Below are positions 33,685 through 38,148 of a DNA stretch of 38,148 nt, piece by piece. The stretch lies in the IMG/VR virus record IMGVR_UViG_3300037847_001257, positions 1-38,148 of that record. One strand, given 5' to 3'. Below the pieces are notes generated by a model. It was given only the letters and a program-made list of their open reading frames with translations. It was not told where the DNA came from and did not search any database. The first letter of the stretch is position 1. Every line of letters starts with the position of its first letter. Origin of the DNA: a virus. The position numbers and the translations under genes are program-made.

Positions 33685-33840
33685 GTCGCAGCTCTGCTGC
33701 GACCCGCTGGAAGGACTTAAAACGCGTCTCCAGGGACTTTTGTCTTCTTCACGCCTGTGCGTCTGCCAGCTCTGCTGGCTCTGTGGTCGCCGTCAGGCGA
33801 CGCTGTGTGCGAGCTCTGCTCGCCTGTGTGCCCCGCAGGG
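33685..33840. repeat. Array of G+C-rich hairpins with shared CTCTG loop
   Basis: Three perfect hairpins share the loop CTCTG but have different stems: GTCGCAG/CTGCGAC at 33685-33703, GCCAG/CTGGC at 33765-33779 and GCGAG/CTCGC at 33809-33823. Further perfect hairpins lie between: ACGC-CTGT-GCGT at 33751-33762 and GTCGCC-GTCA-GGCGAC at 33786-33801; CCC-GCA-GGG at 33832-33840 is weaker. The word CTGTG precedes most stems. The block is clearly richer in G+C than its surroundings and is non-coding in any convincing sense. Stem changes that keep pairing indicate that structure is what is kept. Nature unknown. Confidence 0.82.
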
Positions 33841-33851
33841 AACAAAATGTT

Positions 33852-33900
33852 AGTAAGTACTTACTTACTTTTTAGTTCAAAAAAAGTATGTACTTTTTTT
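33852..33900. promoter_or_regulatory. Two perfect palindromes, operator candidates
   Basis: AGTAAGTACTTACT at 33852-33865 is a 14-bp perfect palindrome. At 33879-33900, arms of AAAAAAAGTA and TACTTTTTTT surround a TG centre. Both contain AAGTA/TACTT half-sites and lie 37-85 bases before the -10 box of the plus-strand gene. A dimeric repressor or activator site is the natural reading. The second could act as a weak terminator, though a two-base loop is unfavourable in RNA. Confidence 0.5.
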
Positions 33901-33936
33901 AATTTAGGGGTTTACTTTTACTATACTTTGCGCTAT

Positions 33937-33942
33937 TATAAT
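33937..33942 (+). promoter_or_regulatory. -10 box of the plus-strand gene
   Basis: A perfect TATAAT, 33 bases before the ATG at 33976. TTTACT at 33911-33916 matches four of six -35 positions but at a long 20-base spacing; no better -35 is present, so an activator bound at the palindromes just upstream may be needed. Confidence 0.55.
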
Positions 33943-33975
33943 AGGGTATTAATTAATAACCTAAAGGGGGTAAAT

Positions 33976-34227
33976 ATGAAAAATAATACTAAAACTAAAA
34001 CTACTACTAGCGTTAAACCCGCTACTAATCCCGCTGTACTTAGCGTTAATACCGCTAAGGCTAGGGTTGAAGGCGTTAACCTAAATCAAACTAGGTTAGC
34101 TAAAAGCGTTAAGGCTAAAACCTTAAATGACCTAGTAGAAATATATAGTAATTTATTCGGTTCTAATAATTATAGGGCTCACCTAAATTACGATATTAAA
34201 AAGGGGGCTATAGTACTAGAATCCTAG
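33976..34227 (+). CDS. Lone plus-strand gene, small basic Thr/Lys-rich protein
   Basis: Eighty-three residues from ATG 33976, with AAAGGGGG 5 bases upstream, a clear ribosome site. The N-terminus is Lys/Thr-rich (MKNNTKTKTTTSVKPATNPA), then SVNTAKARVEGVNLNQTRLA and SVKAKTLNDLVEIYSNLFGS, ending in a beta-like RAHLNYDIKKGAIVLES. The DNA word GCGTTAA recurs in frame at 34010, 34043, 34073 and 34106, encoding four Val-Lys/Asn steps 10-11 residues apart. It faces away from the late operon and towards the early one, with its own promoter and terminator, as an early regulator would. No family recognised. Confidence 0.75.
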   Translation: MKNNTKTKTTTSVKPATNPAVLSVNTAKARVEGVNLNQTRLAKSVKAKTLNDLVEIYSNLFGSNNYRAHLNYDIKKGAIVLES

Positions 34228-34232
34228 TACTA
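34211..34232 (+). other. Hairpin spanning the stop codon of the plus-strand gene
   Basis: TAGTACTAG at 34211-34219 pairs perfectly with CTAGTACTA at 34224-34232 around an AATC loop, and the stop codon TAG lies inside the 3' arm. It directly precedes the terminator and may protect the mRNA 3' end or respond to ribosomes finishing translation. Confidence 0.6.
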
Positions 34233-34270
34233 CCCCTACGGGGGGCGGTCAAACGCCCCCTATTTTTTTA
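34233..34270 (+). terminator. Strong intrinsic terminator after the plus-strand gene
   Basis: GGGGGCG at 34241-34247, loop GTCAAA, CGCCCCC at 34254-34260, then TATTTTTTT. An overlapping CCCC-TACG-GGGG stem (34233-34244) with a stable tetraloop would compete for the same G run, so the two structures are mutually exclusive, an attenuator-like arrangement. Confidence 0.9.
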
Positions 34271-34281
34271 CCGCTAACCAA

Positions 34282-34510
34282 GATCAAGATCATGAAGGAC
34301 CACGGTCCATGGACCAAGTGTCTTTGTCTTTGTGTCTTTGTCTTTTGTCTTTGTGTCTTTGATCATGATCACGATGGGCAACGGACCAAGGATCGTGGTT
34401 CATGTGCTATTGGCTGTTGTCTTTGGATCACGATCAAGATGTCTTTGTCTTTGTCTCATGGTCAATGGTCAATGGTCCATATATTTTGGTCCGTTGTCCT
34501 TGTCTCTAGG
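34282..34510. repeat. GATC/GGWCC/GTCTTTG-rich intergenic repeat island
   Basis: A non-coding stretch made of a few short words. GATC occurs seven times (34282, 34288, 34361, 34367, 34391, 34426, 34432). GGACC or GGTCC occurs at 34297, 34304, 34311, 34383, 34475 and 34488. GTCTTT runs occupy 34319-34360 and 34440-34457, and ATGGTCA is tandem at 34468-34483. TGATCATGATCA (34360-34371) and GGTCCATGGACC (34304-34315) are perfect 12-bp palindromes. Plus-strand open frames here are low-complexity by-products. An origin, methylation-sensitive control site or repeat-expanded spacer are options. Confidence 0.75.
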
Positions 34511-34582
34511 CTTTCTCAGTTGTCTCTATATATAGAATAGATATTCGGTTATTTCAATTACCAAACCTGTCACATGTTTTAC

Positions 34583-34721
34583 TTTAGTTGGTACCAATTA
34601 TTACCCAACTAAATACTATTGTCTTCAAATAGGCAATAGGTCGGTAATAGGGTAGCCAATAACCACGGTTAAAGGAGTAAGAACGAGGCTTTACGCTCGG
34701 TGGCTATTGGCTTATTGGCTA
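34583..34721. repeat. Inverted repeats in the convergent intergenic region
   Basis: TTTAGTTGG at 34583-34591 pairs with CCAACTAAA at 34605-34613. Further right GCCAATAACCAC at 34655-34666 pairs, with one mismatch, with GTGGCTATTGGC at 34700-34711, and TAGCCAATAA at 34653-34662 pairs exactly with TTATTGGCTA at 34712-34721, so the left arm has two alternative partners. This lies between the 3' ends of the plus-strand gene and the leftward early genes and may act as a two-way terminator. No gene is evident between 34271 and 34787. Confidence 0.6.
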
Positions 34722-34787
34722 AATAGAAAACTTTTACAGTTTTAGAAAAACTTTTTTCCACAGCCAATATATAGGGAACAGCTTATT

Positions 34788-35096
34788 TTATAATTTCTCC
34801 CATTTATTATCCATGCTGTAAACATATTCTTTAAGGTCAGCAGGGGCTAAACTAGTAGCAATCAGGTCAGCACCCTCCCATAGCCATATAGGTGTAGGAT
34901 CTGCAGGACCACGTAGTTTAAACATTCTATCGTTCACATCTCCTGGCATATCTTGGTTGTCACACCAGTCACCAAACTGCTCGTTCATATTTTCTATAAT
35001 AGCTTTACCATCTTTTAAACTACCTACCCCAATGACATAAAAGCGAGGTTTATTAGGGTCATAACCGCTAGGGTGTAGAGTAAATTCATATTTCAT
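34788..35096 (-). CDS. Early-region hypothetical protein, 102 residues
   Basis: MKYEFTLHPSGYDPNKPRFY, VIGVGSLKDGKAIIENMNEQ, FGDWCDNQDMPGDVNDRMFK and PIWLWEGADLIATSLAPADL show an alpha/beta pattern in an acidic small protein. AAGGAG lies 6 bases upstream of the ATG. It is the last gene of the leftward early block and faces the plus-strand gene. No family or motif recognised. Confidence 0.72.
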   Translation of the reverse strand: MKYEFTLHPSGYDPNKPRFYVIGVGSLKDGKAIIENMNEQFGDWCDNQDMPGDVNDRMFKLRGPADPTPIWLWEGADLIATSLAPADLKEYVYSMDNKWEKL

Positions 35097-35113
35097 AACA
35101 TTCTCCTTATATA

Positions 35114-35365
35114 TTATTTTAAATCTGAATCTTTGATATTATACAACTCTTGTATAGCGTAGCCTAAACTACCAGTATAGTCGGGACCATCCCCCTCAAA
35201 CCATTCATCACTACCGTGATACTTTTTAAGGGGCATCCCATCCTCATCTAGCTTGACGTTAAAGCACTCACCATAACTAGTAGAGTTCTCCATTATATCA
35301 AGTAATTTTTGATTAGGACCACCTTGGTCTTCTATAATATTTATTAGGTCAAATATATTTATCAT
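35114..35365 (-). CDS. Early-region acidic hypothetical protein, 83 residues
   Basis: MINIFDLINIIEDQGGPNQK, LLDIMENSTSYGECFNVKLD, then GSDEWFEGDGPDYTGSLGYA and a helical IQELYNIKDSDLK. Strongly acidic, with no cysteine cluster or catalytic motif. It lies between two other acidic early genes with 12-17-base gaps and has an AAGGAG ribosome site. Small acidic early phage proteins often inhibit host functions, but nothing here proves that. Confidence 0.68.
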   Translation of the reverse strand: MINIFDLINIIEDQGGPNQKLLDIMENSTSYGECFNVKLDEDGMPLKKYHGSDEWFEGDGPDYTGSLGYAIQELYNIKDSDLK

Positions 35366-35377
35366 TACTTACTCCTT

Positions 35378-35695
35378 TTAATTCCAATCATCATTTAAAA
35401 AACGATTAAATGTTTCCACAGCATATTCATATAACTCTTGGTCAGTAAATATTTTATTCGGTATATAATACACTCCAGCATTTTGATAAGCCCCGCTAGT
35501 TTCGTGAAAAGTATTAACGCCGTCGTTCCAGAAATTAAGGTAATCACCAGTACCGTTTTTACGCAATGGTTCGGGGTAAGGTAAGCTTAACTGATGCCTG
35601 TGGTCATCATTTTCTTCTTTAATTAAATCCCAATTATAAGGTAACTCATCCCAAGGAAATTTAGTTACCCACTCGTCAAATGTTCCATACTTCAT
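35378..35695 (-). CDS. Early-region acidic Trp/Tyr-rich hypothetical protein, 105 residues
   Basis: MKYGTFDEWVTKFPWDELPY, NWDLIKEENDDHRHQLSLPY, PEPLRKNGTGDYLNFWNDGV and a C-terminal LYEYAVETFNRFLNDDWN. Six Trp and many Asp/Glu are unusual for its size. AAAGGAG lies 7 bases upstream. It is the first gene after the compound inverted repeat at 35770-35847 and may begin a transcript. No family recognised. Confidence 0.7.
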   Translation of the reverse strand: MKYGTFDEWVTKFPWDELPYNWDLIKEENDDHRHQLSLPYPEPLRKNGTGDYLNFWNDGVNTFHETSGAYQNAGVYYIPNKIFTDQELYEYAVETFNRFLNDDWN

Positions 35696-35726
35696 AATTT
35701 ATACTCCTTTTAATTAATATAAATAT

Positions 35727-35732
35727 ATTATA
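35727..35732 (-). promoter_or_regulatory. -10 candidate for the 35695-34788 genes
   Basis: A perfect TATAAT on the minus strand, 31 bases before the ATG at 35695 and downstream of the compound inverted repeat. There is no clear -35 at normal spacing, so this is tentative. Confidence 0.35.
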
Positions 35733-35769
35733 AGCGTGATCAATATAGATGGGGGCGACGGTCAAAAAG

Positions 35770-35847
35770 TCACGGTGTAGTGGTTAGGCTTATGAATAGT
35801 AAGTAGTGCCAACCTAACCACCTTTTTAATTAACTCCGTCACCGTGA
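35770..35847. terminator. Compound nested inverted repeat with U-run, terminator-like
   Basis: Outer arms TCACGGTG (35770-35777) and CACCGTGA (35840-35847) enclose inner arms GTGGTTAGG (3580-88 of this block, i.e. 35780-35788) and CCTAACCAC (35813-35821). On the minus strand the outer stem is followed by CTTTTT. The block sits in a 175-base gap between two early genes and holds no open frame worth reporting. A terminator is the simplest reading; a structured RNA or protein site is possible. Confidence 0.5.
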
Positions 35848-35870
35848 AAAGAGTTGGAAACAAGGCACTC

Positions 35871-36032
35871 CTATTTTTCTCTTTCTTTTATTATAAGCTG
35901 TTCGTACATATCAACTTCTTTATCTCTGCGTTCTCGTATGCGTTCTATTTTTTCTTCAGCTTTTTGATTTGTAGCGTCAATACACTTTAAATAAAAACCT
36001 ACTTTTTCAGGGTTGTATTTTTCTTTACTCAT
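35871..36032 (-). CDS. Small coiled-coil protein, 53 residues
   Basis: I choose ATG 36032 (MSKEKYNPEKVGFYLKCIDA), one base after the preceding stop, over an in-frame ATG 60 bases upstream that would read through the end of the previous gene. The rest is one charged amphipathic helix (TNQKAEEKIERIRERRDKEV, then YEQLIIKEREK). Function unknown. It is the last gene before the compound inverted repeat. Confidence 0.6.
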   Translation of the reverse strand: MSKEKYNPEKVGFYLKCIDATNQKAEEKIERIRERRDKEVDMYEQLIIKEREK

Positions 36033-36033
36033 A

Positions 36034-36474
36034 TTAATACCATACCGACATGACCGCTTTACGCTCTGCTGCCACACGGAGCAGAGTCTCAAGGTCTTGA
36101 ACCTCTTTATAGTTATATTCAGCGTAGCCGTCTTTAGTAGTATAGATTATTGTCTCGTCGGTTAATTCTATACCCTCGTCATTAGCTGTATCTACCGTAG
36201 CTTGTATTAAGTCACCTAATAAATCAGCTTGTTCTTTTAAGGTGTCGCTGTAGATGTAGGGGTCCTCGTCGCTTTGGTCAATATACCAAGTATGCTCACC
36301 GTTACTTAGTTCAAAGATTAAGGGGTTATAGAACTTACCCCTAAATGAGCCGTCAACACCGTAGCCACTAAACATACCGCCCATTAAATTAATATCTTTG
36401 ATACGGTCATCGTCCTCGTGTGTGAACTTTTTTTCACGGTCATTATTGTGTACAATATAACAATCTAATCCCAT
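36034..36474 (-). CDS. Early-region hypothetical protein, 146 residues
   Basis: The start is ATG 36474 (MGLDCYIVHNNDREKKF), because GGAGGAGGA lies 10 bases upstream; the longer in-frame ATG would have to translate that ribosome site. The product contains GSFRGKFYNPLIFELSNGEH, TWYIDQSDEDPYIYSDTLKE and a helical C-terminus. The SFRGKxYxPLI element recurs in small proteins of marine podoviruses as I recall, without a function. It shares an A with the stop of the microprotein gene (TAATG). Confidence 0.75.
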   Translation of the reverse strand: MGLDCYIVHNNDREKKFTHEDDDRIKDINLMGGMFSGYGVDGSFRGKFYNPLIFELSNGEHTWYIDQSDEDPYIYSDTLKEQADLLGDLIQATVDTANDEGIELTDETIIYTTKDGYAEYNYKEVQDLETLLRVAAERKAVMSVWY

Positions 36475-36560
36475 TATTTTATCCTCCTCCACCATATTAC
36501 GGCGATAAAAAGGAGCAGGGAAAATGCTCCTATTAGTTGTATTATTAAATTATCTATCAT
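36474..36560 (-). CDS. 28-residue membrane microprotein
   Basis: Twenty-nine codons from ATG 36560: MIDNLIIQLIGAFSLLLFIA followed by VIWWRRIK. One hydrophobic segment fills residues 4-23 and ends with a Trp-Trp-Arg-Arg interface, the usual positive-inside anchor. The ATG lies within the last codons of the zinc-knuckle gene and the stop forms TAATG with the next start, so it is translationally coupled on both sides. Its last codons contain the ribosome site of the next gene. It is too short for most gene finders. Possible early membrane effector. Confidence 0.7.
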   Translation of the reverse strand: MIDNLIIQLIGAFSLLLFIAVIWWRRIK

Positions 36561-36780
36561 TTAATTCCTTTAGCCTAGCGTCTCTTTTATCAGCTCGGCG
36601 TATAGCCTCTAATCTAGCTGGTATAACTTTAGTAGCGTTACAAATATCGCAACACCTACCCTCAGCTAACGGCTCGGCGTTATGCCCTTGATTCCAGTAA
36701 GCTTTACCTGTGTCTGGGTCACGGTGTATATCAATGTCTCTAGGACAAAGGTCACAGTTTAATACTTCTTCATAATTCAT
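36550..36780 (-). CDS. Zinc-knuckle protein of phage early type
   Basis: A 76-residue product with C9-x2-C12 near the N-terminus (VLNCDLCPRDID) and C43/C44-x-x-C47 (GRCCDICNATKVIPARLE), a likely four-Cys zinc site, then a basic helix (AIRRADKRDARLKELNDR). The GHNAEPLAEGRCCDxCN motif is common in short early proteins of T7-like and marine podoviruses. Probably nucleic-acid or protein binding; function unproven. Confidence 0.8.
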   Translation of the reverse strand: MNYEEVLNCDLCPRDIDIHRDPDTGKAYWNQGHNAEPLAEGRCCDICNATKVIPARLEAIRRADKRDARLKELNDR

Positions 36781-36843
36781 AATTTTCTCCTATAAAATTA
36801 AAACCTAGTATCATAATAGGTAGGGTCGTAAAGCATGTAAAGG

Positions 36844-37179
36844 TTAGTCCTTAACATAATAACCATCTTTAAGAGTACCTGTACGGTCTTTTATTTCGTT
36901 ATGGGCTACCTCTAAACAATGGGTAGCACTCAAACCGTGTTGATGTGCCATAAGTATTAACACCACCATACAATCACCAATAGCGTCAGCTATTTCCCAA
37001 AGGTCTTGCTTACTTATACCGTTAGCCAGTTCACCCACCTCCTCGGTAAGTTTAATCATTTGACTACTTTTAGCTTGTATATCTGTAGGGTCAACGGGCA
37101 GTAGTCCTCGGCTGTAACCCCAATCAACTATGTTAGTGATTGGGATCCAGTTATCTTCGCGTATGTCTTTTATACCCAT
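36844..37179 (-). CDS. MazG-like nucleotide pyrophosphohydrolase
   Basis: A 111-residue product with the all-alpha NTP pyrophosphohydrolase pattern: IKLTEEVGELANGI has E46, E47 and E50 (EExxE), EIADAIGD has E62, D65 and D69 (ExxD plus D), and EVAHNEIKDRTG at 90-101 is the usual third helix end. Members hydrolyse (d)NTPs or (p)ppGpp-like nucleotides to monophosphate and are common in marine phages, where lowering the starvation signal or dNTP balancing has been proposed. The start overlaps the previous gene by 10 bases. Confidence 0.88.
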   Translation of the reverse strand: MGIKDIREDNWIPITNIVDWGYSRGLLPVDPTDIQAKSSQMIKLTEEVGELANGISKQDLWEIADAIGDCMVVLILMAHQHGLSATHCLEVAHNEIKDRTGTLKDGYYVKD

Positions 37180-37559
37180 TTTACAAACTCAAACTTAGGC
37201 TCAACGCCCTCAAAGTCTTCTGACATAAACCTAGTAGTCTTACTAAGTTCTTCAGCGTAGTGGGGATCAACGCTACAGCTTTCGCCGTCTTCGTCATAAC
37301 CCAGTATTAATAGCTTACCCGCCAAGGGTTGAGGGTACTCAGCTAGTTTACAGTATCTAGTATCGTTACGGAATAAACCCTCGTCATCTACTATAGCCAT
37401 GTGTTTATCATTTAAAGTAATAATATCAATAGTGCTACAGTCTATAACTGCTTTACTGCTACCTAATATAGAGCCGAACTCATCTACGGCTAAATCAACT
37501 ATACTAGTGCTCTGGTCAAACGGGTCAACCATAAAGGCTTTATAAGTTTTATCACTCAT
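37170..37559 (-). CDS. Early-region hypothetical protein with beta-rich core
   Basis: A 129-residue product: MSDKTYKAFMVDPFDQSTSI, VDLAVDEFGSILGSSKAVID, IDIITLNDKHMAIVDDEGLF, PQPLAGKLLILGYDEDGESC. The order (short strand, helix with G-S, then DEEGLF-type strand and L-x-G-K-L-L-I-L) recalls DUF3846-like phage proteins, with low certainty. It overlaps the upstream gene by 8 bases and the MazG-like gene by 10 bases. Confidence 0.72.
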   Translation of the reverse strand: MSDKTYKAFMVDPFDQSTSIVDLAVDEFGSILGSSKAVIDCSTIDIITLNDKHMAIVDDEGLFRNDTRYCKLAEYPQPLAGKLLILGYDEDGESCSVDPHYAEELSKTTRFMSEDFEGVEPKFEFVKWV

Positions 37560-37746
37560 CGTTAGCCCCCCTTTTTTCCATCCAAGCTGAGGTAATATCT
37601 ATAGACTCACGTCTACCCATCTCAGGGAATATTTCCCTTAACTTAGCTGGGGCACCAAACATATTCATGCCGTGCCTCATAGTGTCGAGTAAATCAAAAT
37701 AAGGTTGATACTCGTGCTCATTATTATTAGTATTAGTTTGTGTCAT
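37552..37746 (-). CDS. Early-region hypothetical protein, 64 residues
   Basis: MTQTNTNNNEHEYQPYFDLL, DTMRHGMNMFGAPAKLREIF and PEMGRRESIDITSAWMEKRG. Mostly helical with a polar N-terminus. The helical pattern with MFGAPAKLREIF-E is typical of small T7-like phage proteins of unknown role. AGGAG precedes the ATG, and it overlaps the next gene by 8 bases. Confidence 0.7.
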   Translation of the reverse strand: MTQTNTNNNEHEYQPYFDLLDTMRHGMNMFGAPAKLREIFPEMGRRESIDITSAWMEKRGANDE

Positions 37747-37795
37747 ATTTTTCTCCTATAAAATTAACTAACTATTAAATAATAAAAAGGGTGGC

Positions 37796-37990
37796 TTATG
37801 ATGTAAAGCCACCTCTAAAAAGATATTTGAGATTGTTAATAGCTTTTTTGTCAAGATGCCTAAGGTGTTTAGGTATATCTTCATTAGTAGGGTTATCTGG
37901 TATTCTTTCACCAGTGTCCTCATTTTCTAACACGCTCTCTAATACGCCGTCTTTATTAATCTTAAAACTGTTACGAATATCTTCAGTCAT
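37796..37990 (-). CDS. Early-region hypothetical protein, 64 residues
   Basis: MTEDIRNSFKINKDGVLESV, LENEDTGERIPDNPTNEDIP and KHLRHLDKKAINNLKYLFRG. Acidic first half and basic helical second half. Its ATG overlaps the stop of the truncated upstream gene (ATGA), so it is coupled to it. No family recognised. Confidence 0.7.
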   Translation of the reverse strand: MTEDIRNSFKINKDGVLESVLENEDTGERIPDNPTNEDIPKHLRHLDKKAINNLKYLFRGGFTS

Positions 37991-38148
37991 ACTTTACTCC
38001 TGTCTATCCACCTGTAACGTGGGGTTATATCGGGGAACTTCTTAAAAGTTTTAATAAGGTCGTGTTGTTTTTTAATACTGAACTTACTAAAGTCTTCTAA
38101 AAAATCTAAATCTGGTTCTATGTTATTAGCTCTTAATAAAGCTAATGT
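37987..38148 (-). CDS. 3' end of an early gene, 5' part outside the window
   Basis: The minus strand is open from the right edge to TGA at 37987-37989, giving 53 residues: TLALLRANNIEPDLDFLEDF, SKFSIKKQHDLIKTFKKFPD, ITPRYRWIDRSKV. Helical and charged. The stop overlaps the next ATG by four bases (ATGA), which supports a real reading frame. Function cannot be judged from the tail alone. Confidence 0.65.
   Translation of the reverse strand, partial: TLALLRANNIEPDLDFLEDFSKFSIKKQHDLIKTFKKFPDITPRYRWIDRSKV

Noticed and set aside
33685-33840. CRISPR-like array
   Set aside because: Only the short loop and CTGTG words repeat, the stems differ, there are no spacers of uniform size and no cas genes.
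33669-33875. Plus-strand open frames across the G+C-rich hairpin block, including a longer version of the plus-strand gene starting at 33757
   Set aside because: They arise from translating hairpins, have no ribosome site at the start, and the strong site and -10 box lie downstream for ATG 33976.
34292-34540. Plus-strand open frames of 82 and 67 codons
   Set aside because: They are low-complexity translations of GTCTTTG and GATC repeats (Cys/Leu/Val strings) without a ribosome site.
35770-35847. Possible tRNA: GTGGTTAGG resembles a D-loop and CCTAACCA ends in CCA
   Set aside because: There is no T-arm with TTC loop and no cloverleaf; the two stems are simply nested.
36033-36092. Longer start for the 53-residue coiled-coil gene
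   Set aside because: It would overlap the preceding gene by about 60 bases with no ribosome site, and the extra residues look like an out-of-frame shadow.
36475-36495. Longer start (MVEEDKI) for the 146-residue protein
   Set aside because: Those codons are the ribosome binding site GGAGGAGGA of the ATG at 36474 and are also used by the microprotein gene.
36798-36836. 12-codon frame MLYDPTYYDTRF in the gap after the MazG-like gene
   Set aside because: Too short, no convincing ribosome site and no hydrophobic or other recognisable character.
1-38148. Circular or complete genome
   Set aside because: The two ends share no visible overlap. Joining them would end the left frame after a few codons and leave the right truncated gene without a start, and replication genes are missing.

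Overview
The window reads as most of the late region, plus part of the early region, of an A+T-rich (by eye about one-third G+C) marine tailed phage with podovirus-type architecture. Nearly every gene is on the minus strand, so transcription runs from high to low coordinates. The head and packaging set (TerL, P22-type portal, GroES-like protein, scaffold-like protein, HK97-type capsid), two P22 gp4-like adaptors, very large internal/ejection proteins and an S74-chaperone tail fibre, with no sheath, tube or tape-measure gene, resemble HTVC010P-type pelagiphages and uncultured Mediterranean phages. The SAR11-like host is inferred from this gene style and base composition, not shown. No integrase, DNA polymerase, RNA polymerase or tRNA is visible. 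Genes run off both ends, so the window is a fragment.

Layout in transcription order. (1) 38148-34788: about ten small early-type genes with tight overlaps, including a MazG-like pyrophosphohydrolase, a zinc-knuckle protein and a 28-residue membrane microprotein; a compound inverted repeat at 35770-35847 divides them. (2) 34787-33541: a mostly non-coding control region of about 1.25 kb. It holds a GATC/GGWCC-rich repeat island, large inverted repeats, the only plus-strand gene (83 codons, with its own -10 box, strong ribosome site and strong terminator), perfect palindromes, and an array of G+C-rich hairpins that share a CTCTG loop. (3) 33538-19413: packaging and head genes, then adaptor genes, interspersed with seven very small Lys/Arg-rich proteins. 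A terminator with a UUCG loop follows the major capsid gene. (4) 19413-12307: adaptor, Rossmann-like enzyme, appendage proteins made of 22- and 11-residue repeats, and a tail fibre with about 40 tandem 17-residue repeats ending in a self-cleaving S74 chaperone. (5) 12300-1: a small membrane/coiled-coil gene that looks frameshifted, five large internal or ejection proteins, and a run of small membrane proteins that is probably the lysis cassette.

The most striking observations are these. The tetranucleotide GATC is absent from 1-15848 and reappears three times within 22 bp at 15849-15870, inside the tail-fibre gene, which suggests a mosaic junction. In contrast there are seven GATC sites in about 155 bp at 34282-34435. 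The CTCTG hairpin array at 33685-33840 has different stems that keep perfect pairing, as expected of a repeated structured DNA or RNA element. All counts are from reading by eye.
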